Shown here piece after piece: positions 29,444-39,527 of a DNA stretch of 64,000 nt. This stretch comes from Cordylochernes scorpioides (taxonomy: Eukaryota; Arthropoda; Arachnida; Pseudoscorpiones; Chernetidae). Location of the stretch: NCBI GenBank assembly GCA_030710605.1, contig CP092868.1, positions 31,251,363 to 31,315,362 on the forward strand. The letters run 5' to 3'. How positions within the stretch are numbered: position 1 is the stretch's first letter; each line of letters opens with the position of its first letter. Both the position numbers and the translations under genes were made by a program. The notes beneath the pieces were generated by a model. The model saw only the letters and a list, made by a program, of their open reading frames with translations, was not told the DNA's origin and did no database searches.

Positions 29444-30251
29444 CCTCCACATAATGCTTCCTTCTCCACCAATACTCCGAAAGATAAAATTCAAGAGAAT
29501 CTTTTACTTTCCTTTTCCCCACGTGTAATTTTTTTGCTGCGCCCCAGGTGGCCTCGATATTATTCGTATGTGCTCCCGTTTCCGGGTCTTTAAAATGTAG
29601 TTTGTGGTTAACCACAAGGTGGTCGAAACCTTCTTGATCCAGCTTGTAGTAGGATCGAAACCCATCCGAAATAATGGTGGTGCCAGGCAAAACATATTTT
29701 TTTATAACCGCAATGAGAGTACGGGCCCTACGGTCGGCGACCACCTGGAAAAAAAAATCTTTTGTTTCCACGTCTACACCGCCAAAAACCCAATGTCCTT
29801 CGGCAGTTTTGGCACAGTGATTTTTAGTTTTCTTATTGTGGCCAAACAGGCTCTCGTCTATTTGCACCTGTTTGCCTTTACCACCAATTTTCGGAGGGTC
29901 GTCCAGATATAGAAGGTAGCAAACCTCCCTGCAGAAGTTAACCCAGTGCGTTACTGCGTCATCAGATACCCCAGACTGCTCTGCAATGGTCTTTATATCA
30001 ATCTTTACCACCCACAGTGCAGTCATTGTTATAATTTGGTGGAGTTTTAAGGTCGATTTCTCAAACCAAGTTCCGCATCGCAAACTTGTTCTAATACTAT
30101 GCACTCCAATTTTTTTAGATGTGCTTCTACATCGCCATACTACATGATCTGTGTTTGTATAGGATTTCAGTTCCATATCTCTGCCACAGTGCTGGCATGT
30201 CCTCCACATAATGCTTCCTTCTCCACCAATACTCCGAAAGATAAAATTCAA
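29370..30251 (-). CDS. Merlin transposase, open monomer M3 (293 codons)
   Basis: The second open monomer, with the same length and domain order as M1 and all three catalytic residues. It differs from M1 by few residues: CQHC for CPHC in its zinc pair near residue 19, ELKS for KLIS, and ESLFG for ECLFG after the first catalytic Asp. M1 and M3 are separated by the broken M2, so the two intact units are not adjacent. Confidence 0.8.
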   Translation of the reverse strand: MNFIFRSIGGEGSIMWRTCQHCGRDMELKSYTNTDHVVWRCRSTSKKIGVHSIRTSLRCGTWFEKSTLKLHQIITMTALWVVKIDIKTIAEQSGVSDDAVTHWVNFCREVCYLLYLDDPPKIGGKGKQVQIDESLFGHNKKTKNHCAKTAEGHWVFGGVDVETKDFFFQVVADRRARTLIAVIKKYVLPGTTIISDGFRSYYKLDQEGFDHLVVNHKLHFKDPETGAHTNNIEATWGAAKKLHVGKRKVKDSLEFYLSEYWWRRKHYVEDMPALWQRYGTEILYKHRSCSMAM

Positions 30252-30960
30252 GAGAATCTTTTACTTTCCTTTTCCCCCACGTGTAATTTTTTTGCTGCGC
30301 CCCAGGTGGCCTCGATATTATTCGTATGTGCTCCCGTTTCCGGGTCTTTAAAATGTAGTTTGTGGTTAACCACAAGGTGGTCGAAACCTTCTTGATCCAG
30401 CTTGTAGTAGGATCGAAACCCATCCGAAATAATGGTGGTGCCAGGCAAAACCTATTTTTTTATAACCGCAATGAGAGTACGGGCCCTACGGTCGGCGACC
30501 ACCTGGAAAAAAAAACTTTTGTTTCCACGTCTACACCGCCAAAAACCCAATGTCCTTCGGCAGTTTTGGCACAGTGATTTTTAGTTTTCTTATTGTGGCC
30601 AAACAGGCTCTCGTCTATTTGCACCTGTTTGCCTTTACCACCAATTTTCGGAGGGTCGTCCAGATATAGAAGGTAGCAAACCTCCCTGCAGAAGTTAACC
30701 CAGTGCGTTACTGCGTCATCAGATACCCCAGACTGCTCTGCAATGGTCTTTATATCAATCTTTACCACCCACAGTGCAGCAGTCATTGTTATAATTTGGT
30801 GGAGTTTTAAGGTCGATTTCTCAAACCAAGTTCTGCATCGCAAACTTGTTCTAATACTATGCACTCCAATTTTTTTAGATGTGCTTCTACATCGCCATAC
30901 TACATGATCTGTGTTTGTATAGGATTTCAGTTCCATATCTCTGCCACAGTGCGGGCATGT
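30201..30960 (-). pseudogene. Merlin monomer M4 (stop, frameshifts, CAG insertion)
   Basis: It shows both lesions found in nearly all later monomers: Tyr-to-stop at KKYVLPG (CATA changed to CCTA near 30452) and one extra C in the C run near 30276, which shifts the C-terminus. It also has a CAG insertion near 30778 and T for C at TTCTGCATCG. The same combination recurs in M10 and M12. Confidence 0.8.
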
Positions 30961-31719
30961 CCTCCACATAATGCTTCCTTCTCCACCAATACTCCGAAAG
31001 ATAAAATTCAAGAGAATCTTTTACTTTCCTTTTTCCCCCACGTGTAATTTTTTTGCTGCGCCCCAGGTGGCCTCGATATTATTCGTATGTGCTCCCGTTT
31101 CCGGGTCTTTAAAATGTAGTTTGTGGTTAACCACAAGGTGGTCGAAACCTTCTTGATCCAGCTTGTAGTAGGATCGAAACCCATCCGAAATAATGGTGGT
31201 GCCTGGCAAAACCTATTTTTTTATAACCGCAATGAGAGTACGGGCCCTACGGTCGGCGACCACCTGGAAAAAAAAATCTTTTGTTTCCACGTCTACACCG
31301 CCAAAAACCCAATGTCCTTCGGCAGTTTTGGCACAGTGATTTTTAGTTTTCTTATTGTGGCCAAACAGGCTCTCGTCTATTTGCACCTGTTTGCCTTTAC
31401 CACCAATTTTCGGAGGGTCGTCCAGATATAGAAGGTAGCAAACCTCCCTGCAGAAGTTAACCCAGTGCGTTACTGCGTCATCAGATACCCCAGACTGCTC
31501 TGCAATGGTCTTTATATCAATCTTTACCACCCACAGTGCAGTCATTGTTATAATTTGGTGGAGTTTTAAGGTCGATTTCTCAAACCAAGTTCCGCATCGC
31601 AAACTTGTTCTAATACTATGCACTCCAATTTTTTTAGATGTGCTTCTACATCGCCATACTACATGATCTGTGTTTGTATAGGATTTCAGTTCCATATCTC
31701 TGCCACAGTGCGGGCATGT
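30961..31719 (-). pseudogene. Merlin monomer M5
   Basis: It has the stop at KKYV and a longer T/C tract (TTTTTCCCCCA near 31028). The variant combination, including GCCTGGCAAAACC, recurs in M11 and M13. Confidence 0.8.
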
Positions 31720-32458
31720 CCTCCACATAATGCTTCCTTCTCCACCAATACTCCGAAAGATAAAATTCAAGAGAATCTTTTACTTTCCTTTTCCCCCACG
31801 TGTAATTTTTTTGCTGCGCCCCAGGTGGCCTCGATATTATTCGGGTCTTTAAAATGTAGTTTGTGGTTAACCACAAGGTGGTCGAAACCTTCTTGATCCA
31901 GCTTGTAGTAGGATCGAAACCCATCCGAAATAATGGTGGTGCCTGGCAAAACCTATTTTTTTATAACCGCAATGAGAGTACGGGCCCTACGGTCGGCGAC
32001 CACCTGGAAAAAAAATCTTTTGTTTCCACGTCTACACCGCCAAAAACCCAAAGTCCTTCGGCAGTTTTGGCACAGTGATTTTTAGTTTTCTTATTGTGGC
32101 CAAACAGGCTCTCGTCTATTTGCACCTGTTTGCCTTTACCACCAATTTTCGGAGGGTCGTCCAGATATAGAAGGTAGCAAACCTCCCTGCAGAAGTTAAC
32201 CCAGTGCGTTACTGCGTCATCAGATACCCCAGACTGCTCTGCAATGGTCTTTATATCAATCTTTACCACCCACAGTGCAGTCATTGTTATAATTTGGTGG
32301 AGTTTTAAGGTCGATTTCTCAAACCAAGTTCCGCATCGCAAACTTGTTCTAATACTATGCACTCCAATTTTTTTAGATGTGCTTCTACATCGCCATACTA
32401 CATGATCTGTGTTTGTATAGGATTTCAGTTCCATATCTCTGCCACAGTGCGGGCATGT
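31720..32458 (-). pseudogene. Merlin monomer M6 (18-bp deletion)
   Basis: An 18-bp in-frame deletion near 31841 removes the six residues around ETGAHT just before the catalytic NNIEATW block. The stop and the extra C are also present. The same deletion is found in M8 and in the partial last unit. Confidence 0.8.
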
Positions 32459-33554
32459 CCTCCACATAATGCTTCCTTCTCCACCAATACTCCGAAAGAT
32501 AAAATTCAAGAGAATCTTTTACTTTCCTTTTCCCCCACGTGTAATTTTTTTGCTGCGCCCCAGGTGGCCTCGATATTATTCGTATGTGCTCCCGTTTCCG
32601 GGTCTTTAAAATGTAGTTTGTGGTTAACCACAAGGTGGTCGAAACCTTCTTGATCCAGCTTGTAGTAGGATCGAAACCCATCCGAAATAATGGTGGTGCC
32701 AGGCAAAACCTATTTTTTTATAACCGCAATGAGAGTACGGGCCCTACGGTCGGCGACCACCTGGAAAAAAAAATCTTGTTTCCACGTCTACACCGCCAAA
32801 AACCCAATGTCCTTCGGCAGTTTTGGCAGAGTGATTTTTAGTTTTCTTATTGTGGCCAAACAGGCTCTCGTCTATTTGCACCTGTTTGCCTTTACCACCA
32901 ATTTTCGGAGGGTCGTCCAGATATAGAAGGTAGCAAACCTCCCTGCAGAAGTTAACCCAGTGCGTTACTGCGTCATCAGATACCCCAGACTGCTCTGCAA
33001 TGGTCTTTATATTGTTGCACCAGGTTGCGGCTTGGCAGACTCTTCAGCCTTGATTCTCTCCTGTGCTGGGTCTTGCATCTTACCAGAGCGTGTTTCAACC
33101 ATCCTACAAATTTATAAAAGGGAATAATGAGATAAGTCTACTTTATGTAGCCACCAGAATCATTTATTTATTTTCTCACATCAAAGAGAGCAGTGAAGTC
33201 ACAGTGTACCTAAATACAAATGATGATAATCTAAAAATAATCTGTTTTAAATAAATATCATAGAATATAAAAATAAATAAATATATAATTTAAATTTCAA
33301 ATATATTAAAAATAATATAATAAATACGCCATTAATCATGATGTAACAATATCAATCTTTACCACCCACAGTGCAGTCATTGTTATAATTTGGTGGAGTT
33401 TTAAGGTCGATTTCTCAAACCAAGTTCCGCATCGCAAACTTGTTCTAATACTATGCACTCCAATTTTTTTAGATGTGCTTCTACATCGCCATACTACATG
33501 ATCTGTGTTTGTATAGGATTTCAGTTTCATATCTCTGCCACAGTGCGGGCATGT
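32459..33554 (-). pseudogene. Merlin monomer M7, interrupted
   Basis: The unit is split at 33012/33350 by ~337 bp of foreign sequence, inside the HTH region (KTIAEQ). It also lacks TTT in the A/T tract near 32775. The rest matches the array. Confidence 0.8.
33013..33349 (-). other. Insert in the array: AT leader plus a short ORF start
   Basis: The minus strand has an AT-rich leader whose end (about 33200-33349) resembles 39240-39350, the leader of the ORF at 38556-39083. It is followed by an ATG at 33077 reading MQDPAQERIKAEESAKPQPG and a stop exactly at the junction with Merlin. The insert ends, TGTTGCA and TGTAACA, are near-inverted. No clear target duplication beyond ATAT. Confidence 0.55.
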
Positions 33555-34292
33555 CCTCCACATAATGCTTCCTTCTCCACCAATACTCCGAAAGATAAAA
33601 TTCAAGAGAATCTTTTACTTTCCTTTTCCCCCACGTAATTTTTTTGCTGCGCCCCAGGTGGCCTCGATATTATTCGGGTCTTTAAAATGTAGTTTGTGGT
33701 TAACCACAAGGTGGTCGAAACCTTCTTGATCCAGCTTGTAGTAGGATCGAAACCCATCCGAAATAATGGTGGTGCCAGGCAAAACCTATTTTTTTATAAC
33801 CGCAATGAGAGTACGGGCCCTACGGTCGGCGACCACCTGGAAAAAAAAATCTTTTGTTTCCACGTCTACACCGCCAAAAACCCAATGTCCTTCGGCAGTT
33901 TTGGCACAGTGATTTTTAGTTTTCTTATTGTGGCCAAACAGGCTCTCGTCTATTTGCACCTGTTTGCCTTTACCACCAATTTTCGGAGGGTCGTCCAGAT
34001 ATAGAAGGTAGCAAACCTCCCTGCAGAAGTTAACCCAGTGCGTTACTGCGTCATCAGATACCCCAGACTGCTCTGCAATGGTCTTTATATCAATCTTTAC
34101 CACCCACAGTGCAGTCATTGTTATAATTTGGTGGAGTTTTAAGGTCGATTTCTCAAACCAAGTTCCGCATCGCAAACTTGTTCTAATACTATGCACTCCA
34201 ATTTTTTTAGATGTGCTTCTACATCGCCATACTACATGATCTGTGTTTGTATAGGATTTCAGTTCCATATCTCTGCCACAGTGCGGGCATGT
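33555..34292 (-). pseudogene. Merlin monomer M8 (18-bp deletion)
   Basis: It carries the 18-bp deletion near 33676, lacks GT in CCCACGTGTAA (here CCCACGTAA near 33632), and has the Tyr-to-stop change. Confidence 0.8.
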
Positions 34293-35050
34293 CCTCCACA
34301 TAATGCTTCCTTCTCCACCAATACTCCGAAAGATAAAATTCAAGAGAATCTTTTACTTTCCTTTTCCCCCACGTGTAATTTTTTTGCTGCGCCCCAGGTG
34401 GCCTCGATATTATTCGTATGTGCTCCCGTTTCCGGGTCTTTAAAATGTAGTTTGTGGTTAACCACAAGGTGGTCGAAACCTTCTTGATCCAGCTTGTAGT
34501 AGGATCGAAACCCATCCGAAATAATGGTGGTGCCAGGCAAAACCTATTTTTTTATAACCGCAATGAGAGTACGGGCCCTACGGTCGGCGACCACCTGGAA
34601 AAAAAAATCTTTTGTTTCCACGTCTACACCGCCAAAAACCCAATGTCCTTCGGCAGTTTTGGCACAGTGATTTTTAGTTTTCTTATTGTGGCCAAACAGG
34701 CTCTCGTCTATTTGCACCTGTTTGCCTTTACCACCAATTTTCGGAGGGTCGTCCAGATATAGAAGGTAGCAAACCTCCCTGCAGAAGTTAACCCAGTGCG
34801 TTACTGCGTCATCAGATACCCCAGACTGCTCTGCAATGGTCTTTATATCAATCTTTACCACCCACAGTGCAGTCATTGTTATAATTTGGTGGAGTTTTAA
34901 GGTCGATTTCTCAAACCAAGTTCCGCATCGCAAACTTGTTCTAATACTATGCACTCCAATTTTTTTAGATGTGCTTCTACATCGCCATACTACATGATCT
35001 GTGTTTGTATAGGATTTCAGTTCCATATCTCTGCCACAGTGCGGGCATGT
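34293..35050 (-). pseudogene. Merlin monomer M9
   Basis: A standard array unit with the stop at KKYV and the extra C; otherwise full length between junctions. Confidence 0.8.
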
Positions 35051-35810
35051 CCTCCACATAATGCTTCCTTCTCCACCAATACTCCGAAAGATAAAATTCA
35101 AGAGAATCTTTTACTTTCCTTTTCCCCCACGTGTAATTTTTTTGCTGCGCCCCAGGTGGCCTCGATATTATTCGTATGTGCTCCCGTTTCCGGGTCTTTA
35201 AAATGTAGTTTGTGGTTAACCACAAGGTGGTCGAAACCTTCTTGATCCAGCTTGTAGTAGGATCGAAACCCATCCGAAATAATGGTGGTGCCAGGCAAAA
35301 CCTATTTTTTTATAACCGCAATGAGAGTACGGGCCCTACGGTCGGCGACCACCTGGAAAAAAAAACTTTTGTTTCCACGTCTACACCGCCAAAAACCCAA
35401 TGTCCTTCGGCAGTTTTGGCACAGTGATTTTTAGTTTTCTTATTGTGGCCAAACAGGCTCTCGTCTATTTGCACCTGTTTGCCTTTACCACCAATTTTCG
35501 GAGGGTCGTCCAGATATAGAAGGTAGCAAACCTCCCTGCAGAAGTTAACCCAGTGCGTTACTGCGTCATCAGATACCCCAGACTGCTCTGCAATGGTCTT
35601 TATATCAATCTTTACCACCCACAGTGCAGCAGTCATTGTTATAATTTGGTGGAGTTTTAAGGTCGATTTCTCAAACCAAGTTCTGCATCGCAAACTTGTT
35701 CTAATACTATGCACTCCAATTTTTTTAGATGTGCTTCTACATCGCCATACTACATGATCTGTGTTTGTATAGGATTTCAGTTCCATATCTCTGCCACAGT
35801 GCGGGCATGT
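35051..35810 (-). pseudogene. Merlin monomer M10
   Basis: It carries the M4 set of variants (CAG insertion near 35628, TTCTGCATCG, shortened A tract near 35360). It lies 4850 bp from M4. Confidence 0.8.
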
Positions 35811-36569
35811 CCTCCACATAATGCTTCCTTCTCCACCAATACTCCGAAAGATAAAATTCAAGAGAATCTTTTACTTTCCTTTTTCCCCCACGTGTAATTT
35901 TTTTGCTGCGCCCCAGGTGGCCTCGATATTATTCGTATGTGCTCCCGTTTCCGGGTCTTTAAAATGTAGTTTGTGGTTAACCACAAGGTGGTCGAAACCT
36001 TCTTGATCCAGCTTGTAGTAGGATCGAAACCCATCCGAAATAATGGTGGTGCCTGGCAAAACCTATTTTTTTATAACCGCAATGAGAGTACGGGCCCTAC
36101 GGTCGGCGACCACCTGGAAAAAAAAATCTTTTGTTTCCACGTCTACACCGCCAAAAACCCAATGTCCTTCGGCAGTTTTGGCACAGTGATTTTTAGTTTT
36201 CTTATTGTGGCCAAACAGGCTCTCGTCTATTTGCACCTGTTTGCCTTTACCACCAATTTTCGGAGGGTCGTCCAGATATAGAAGGTAGCAAACCTCCCTG
36301 CAGAAGTTAACCCAGTGCGTTACTGCGTCATCAGATACCCCAGACTGCTCTGCAATGGTCTTTATATCAATCTTTACCACCCACAGTGCAGTCATTGTTA
36401 TAATTTGGTGGAGTTTTAAGGTCGATTTCTCAAACCAAGTTCCGCATCGCAAACTTGTTCTAATACTATGCACTCCAATTTTTTTAGATGTGCTTCTACA
36501 TCGCCATACTACATGATCTGTGTTTGTATAGGATTTCAGTTCCATATCTCTGCCACAGTGCGGGCATGT
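35811..36569 (-). pseudogene. Merlin monomer M11
   Basis: It carries the M5 set of variants and directly follows M10, as M5 follows M4. Confidence 0.8.
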
Positions 36570-37330
36570 CCTCCACATAATGCTTCCTTCTCCACCAATA
36601 CTCCGAAAGATAAAATTCAAGAGAATCTTTTACTTTCCTTTTCCCCCACGTGTAATTTTTTTGCTGCGCCCCAGGTGGCCTCGATATTATTCGTATGTGC
36701 TCCCGTTTCCGGGTCTTTAAAATGTAGTTTGTGGTTAACCACAAGGTGGTCGAAACCTTCTTGATCCAGCTTGTAGTAGGATCGAAACCCATCCGAAATA
36801 ATGGTGGTGCCAGGCAAAACCTATTTTTTTATAACCGCAATGAGAGTACGGGCCCTACGGTCGGCGACCACCTGGAAAAAAAAATCTTTTGTTTCCACGT
36901 CTACACCGCCAAAAACCCAATGTCCTTCGGCAGTTTTGGCACAGTGATTTTTAGTTTTCTTATTGTGGCCAAACAGGCTCTCGTCTATTTGCACCTGTTT
37001 GCCTTTACCACCAATTTTCGGAGGGTCGTCCAGATATAGAAGGTAGCAAACCTCCCTGCAGAAGTTAACCCAGTGCGTTACTGCGTCATCAGATACCCCA
37101 GACTGCTCTACAATGGTCTTTATATCAATCTTTACCACCCACAGTGCAGCAGTCATTGTTATAATTTGGTGGAGTTTTAAGGTCGATTTCTCAAACCAAG
37201 TTCTGCATCGCAAACTTGTTCTAATACTATGCACTCCAATTTTTTTAGATGTGCTTCTACATCGCCATACTACATGATCTGTGTTTGTATAGGATTTCAG
37301 TTCCATATCTCTGCCACAGTGCGGGCATGT
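36570..37330 (-). pseudogene. Merlin monomer M12
   Basis: It has the CAG insertion and TTCTGCATCG of M4 but a full-length A tract, and a private A-to-V change (CTCTACAATGG near 37106). Confidence 0.8.
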
Positions 37331-38089
37331 CCTCCACATAATGCTTCCTTCTCCACCAATACTCCGAAAGATAAAATTCAAGAGAATCTTTTACTTTCCT
37401 TTTTCCCCCACGTGTAATTTTTTTGCTGCGCCCCAGGTGGCCTCGATATTATTCGTATGTGCTCCCGTTTCCGGGTCTTTAAAATGTAGTTTGTGGTTAA
37501 CCACAAGGTGGTCGAAACCTTCTTGATCCAGCTTGTAGTAGGATCGAAACCCATCCGAAATAATGGTGGTGCCTGGCAAAACCTATTTTTTTATAACCGC
37601 AATGAGAGTACGGGCCCTACGGTCGGCGACCACCTGGAAAAAAAAATCTTTTGTTTCCACGTCTACACCGCCAAAAACCCAATGTCCTTCGGCAGTTTTG
37701 GCACAGTGATTTTTAGTTTTCTTATTGTGGCCAAACAGGCTCTCGTCTATTTGCACCTGTTTGCCTTTACCACCAATTTTCGGAGGGTCGTCCAGATATA
37801 GAAGGTAGCAAACCTCCCTGCAGAAGTTAACCCAGTGCGTTACTGCGTCATCAGATACCCCAGACTGCTCTGCATTGGTCTTTATATCAATCTTTACCAC
37901 CCACAGTGCAGTCATTGTTATAATTTGGTGGAGTTTTAAGGTCGATTTCTCAAACCAAGTTCCGCATCGCAAACTTGTTCTAATACTATGCACTCCAATT
38001 TTTTTAGATGTGCTTCTACATCGCCATACTACATGATCTGTGTTTGTATAGGATTTCAGTTCCATATCTCTGCCACAGTGCGGGCATGT
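37331..38089 (-). pseudogene. Merlin monomer M13
   Basis: It carries the M5 set of variants and one private change (TGCATTGGTC near 37871, Ile to Asn). It is followed by a unit with the 18-bp deletion, as M5 is followed by M6. Confidence 0.8.
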
Positions 38090-38565
38090 CCTCCACATAA
38101 TGCTTCCTTCTCCACCAATACTCCGAAAGATAAAATTCAAGAGAATCTTTTACTTTCCTTTTCCCCCACGTGTAATTTTTTTGCTGCGCCCCAGGTGGCC
38201 TCGATATTATTCGGGTCTTTAAAATGTAGTTTGTGGTTAACCACAAGGTGGTCGAAACCTTCTTGATCCAGCTTGTAGTAGGATCGAAACCCATCCGAAA
38301 TAATGGTGGTGCCAGGCAAAACATATTTTTTTATAACCGCAATGAGAGTACGGGCCCTACGGTCGGCGACCACCTCAAAGAAAAAATATTTGGTTTCGAT
38401 GTCTACACCGCCAAAAACCAATGACCAGTAGCAGTGTTGGCAAAATAATTCTTTTTTTTTTTTATTATGCCCAAACAGGCTCTCATCGATCTGTACCTGT
38501 TTTCCAACACCACCAATTTTTGGAGGGTCGCCATTATAAAGAAGGTAGCAAACCTTCCTACTTGG
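38090..38565 (-). pseudogene. Hybrid last Merlin unit
   Basis: 38090-38375 is array-type with the 18-bp deletion but without the Tyr-to-stop change. From about 38376 the sequence switches to a diverged Merlin (CACCTCAAAGAAAAAATATT, CTCTCATCGATCTGTACCTG), much like the copy at 56838-57640. It stops abruptly near 38556-38565 where an unrelated ORF is joined. Confidence 0.75.
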
Positions 38566-39083
38566 GCGGCCGCAGGCTTGGAGACGCGGGAAGGTGCAGG
38601 TTTTGAAGGACCATTCAGGTTTGTCCTCTTTGCAGGCGGGTTGGGAGCCTCAGACTGCTTCCTTTTGGTTGGAGCAGGAGCAGGCAAGGTAGAGGCAGGC
38701 TTCTTGGCAGGGATGGCAGCAGGAGCAGGAGTGGCTGGTTTGATGGGGTCAGTCTGGGAGCTGGTTTCCTTGCAGGAAGGAGCAGGGCAGGTTTGGGTGC
38801 TGTGGCAGGCAGTCTGGGGCTTGTTAGCCTCCATAACTTCGTCCAGCTCCGCGAAGGACTGGAGGGTGCCTGAGAGGTTCTTTACTTCAGCAGTGAGGGC
38901 CTTGATCAGTTCAGACCGCCTGGCGATGAAATGGACGAGGTCCTCATGCAGAGTCATTAGGGCGGGATGGCCAATGGCATGCAGGATGTCATGGTTGCAT
39001 TGGATCACCATTTCGTCCTCCCTCTCCATGTTGTCGAGGTTCACGATGAGCCTCTTGGCATTCTTCTTCTTGGCAGGGTTCAT
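38556..39083 (-). CDS. Coiled-coil/proline-rich ORF fused to Merlin sequence
   Basis: From the ATG at 39083 about 176 codons are open: a basic start (MNPAKKKNAKRLIVNL), a helical segment with IKALTAEVKNLSGTLQSF, then a Pro/Ala/Lys-rich tail with KKPAST and KRKQSEAPNPPAKR. It then reads into the Merlin fragment out of frame and ends at 38403. It resembles retroelement ORF1/gag N-termini and shares RKKKKNAEKP-type and ALIAEVENLSGTL-type blocks with 55345-55593. The leader (39090-39350) is related to the insert at 33013-33349. Confidence 0.6.
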
Positions 39084-39515
39084 GGCAAGAATAGGAGAGC
39101 AAAGATGTGACCAGGTAGAGAGCTATCTGGCAACTGAGAAATTTTACCACAACATGTAACCCAGCAGAGCTGTACGTTTAAATAGTTTAGGCTCCAATAA
39201 CCAATCAAGATATATGTACAATGAATATTACAAAAGGAATGAAACTATAAAAAAGAATGATGATAATCTAAATATTCTATTTAAATAGATATTAAATATC
39301 TTAGAATATTTTGAATAAATGTAAGGCGCATTAAAATTGATGTAGCAATATTTTAGCAACGTATTTTTTCTATATATTTTATTTTTACAAATATTAATGC
39401 ATACGTAGGCATACAAATAAATTTTATTTTTAAAATTACAAATGCTTATGTAAGCTTAAGCATACATATGTTATATTTTATAAATACCATTAATAATTTT
39501 TTTTTTTTTTTTACT
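39084..39515. other. Leader and AT-rich Merlin-associated repeat
   Basis: 39240-39360 resembles the insert in array monomer M7. 39395-39500 has the repeat GCATACGTAGGCATACAAAT and TGTAAGCTTAAGCATACA seen around other Merlin copies. A T tract precedes the LINE end at 39528. Confidence 0.5.
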
Positions 39516-39527
39516 TTTTAATCTAAA

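Larger units (their letters stand above)
27098..38375 (-). repeat. Tandem array of Merlin transposase genes, ~757-bp period
   Basis: Fourteen transposase copies follow one another on the minus strand. The monomer junction CATGTCCTCCACATAATG falls at 27931, 28688, 29444, 30201, 30961, 31720, 32459, 33555, 34293, 35051, 35811, 36570, 37331 and 38090. Steps are 756-761 bp except where an 18-bp deletion shortens a unit (739, 738) or an insertion lengthens it (1096). Each monomer is the coding sequence from the first Cys pair to a truncated C-terminus, with no TIRs or UTR between. Copies differ by a few bases. The left end runs into authentic Merlin 3' sequence and the right end changes near 38376 into a diverged Merlin copy. 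Confidence 0.9.

Noticed and set aside
27098-38375. CRISPR-like or bacterial insertion-sequence interpretation of the array
   Set aside because: Units are 757 bp and coding, with no spacers. Although Merlin is related to IS1016/IS1595, all neighbours are eukaryotic retroelements and spliced exons.
27335-38424. Repeated plus-strand open frames across the Merlin array
   Set aside because: They are antisense to the conserved transposase blocks, begin at chance ATGs and have no protein-like conservation of their own.
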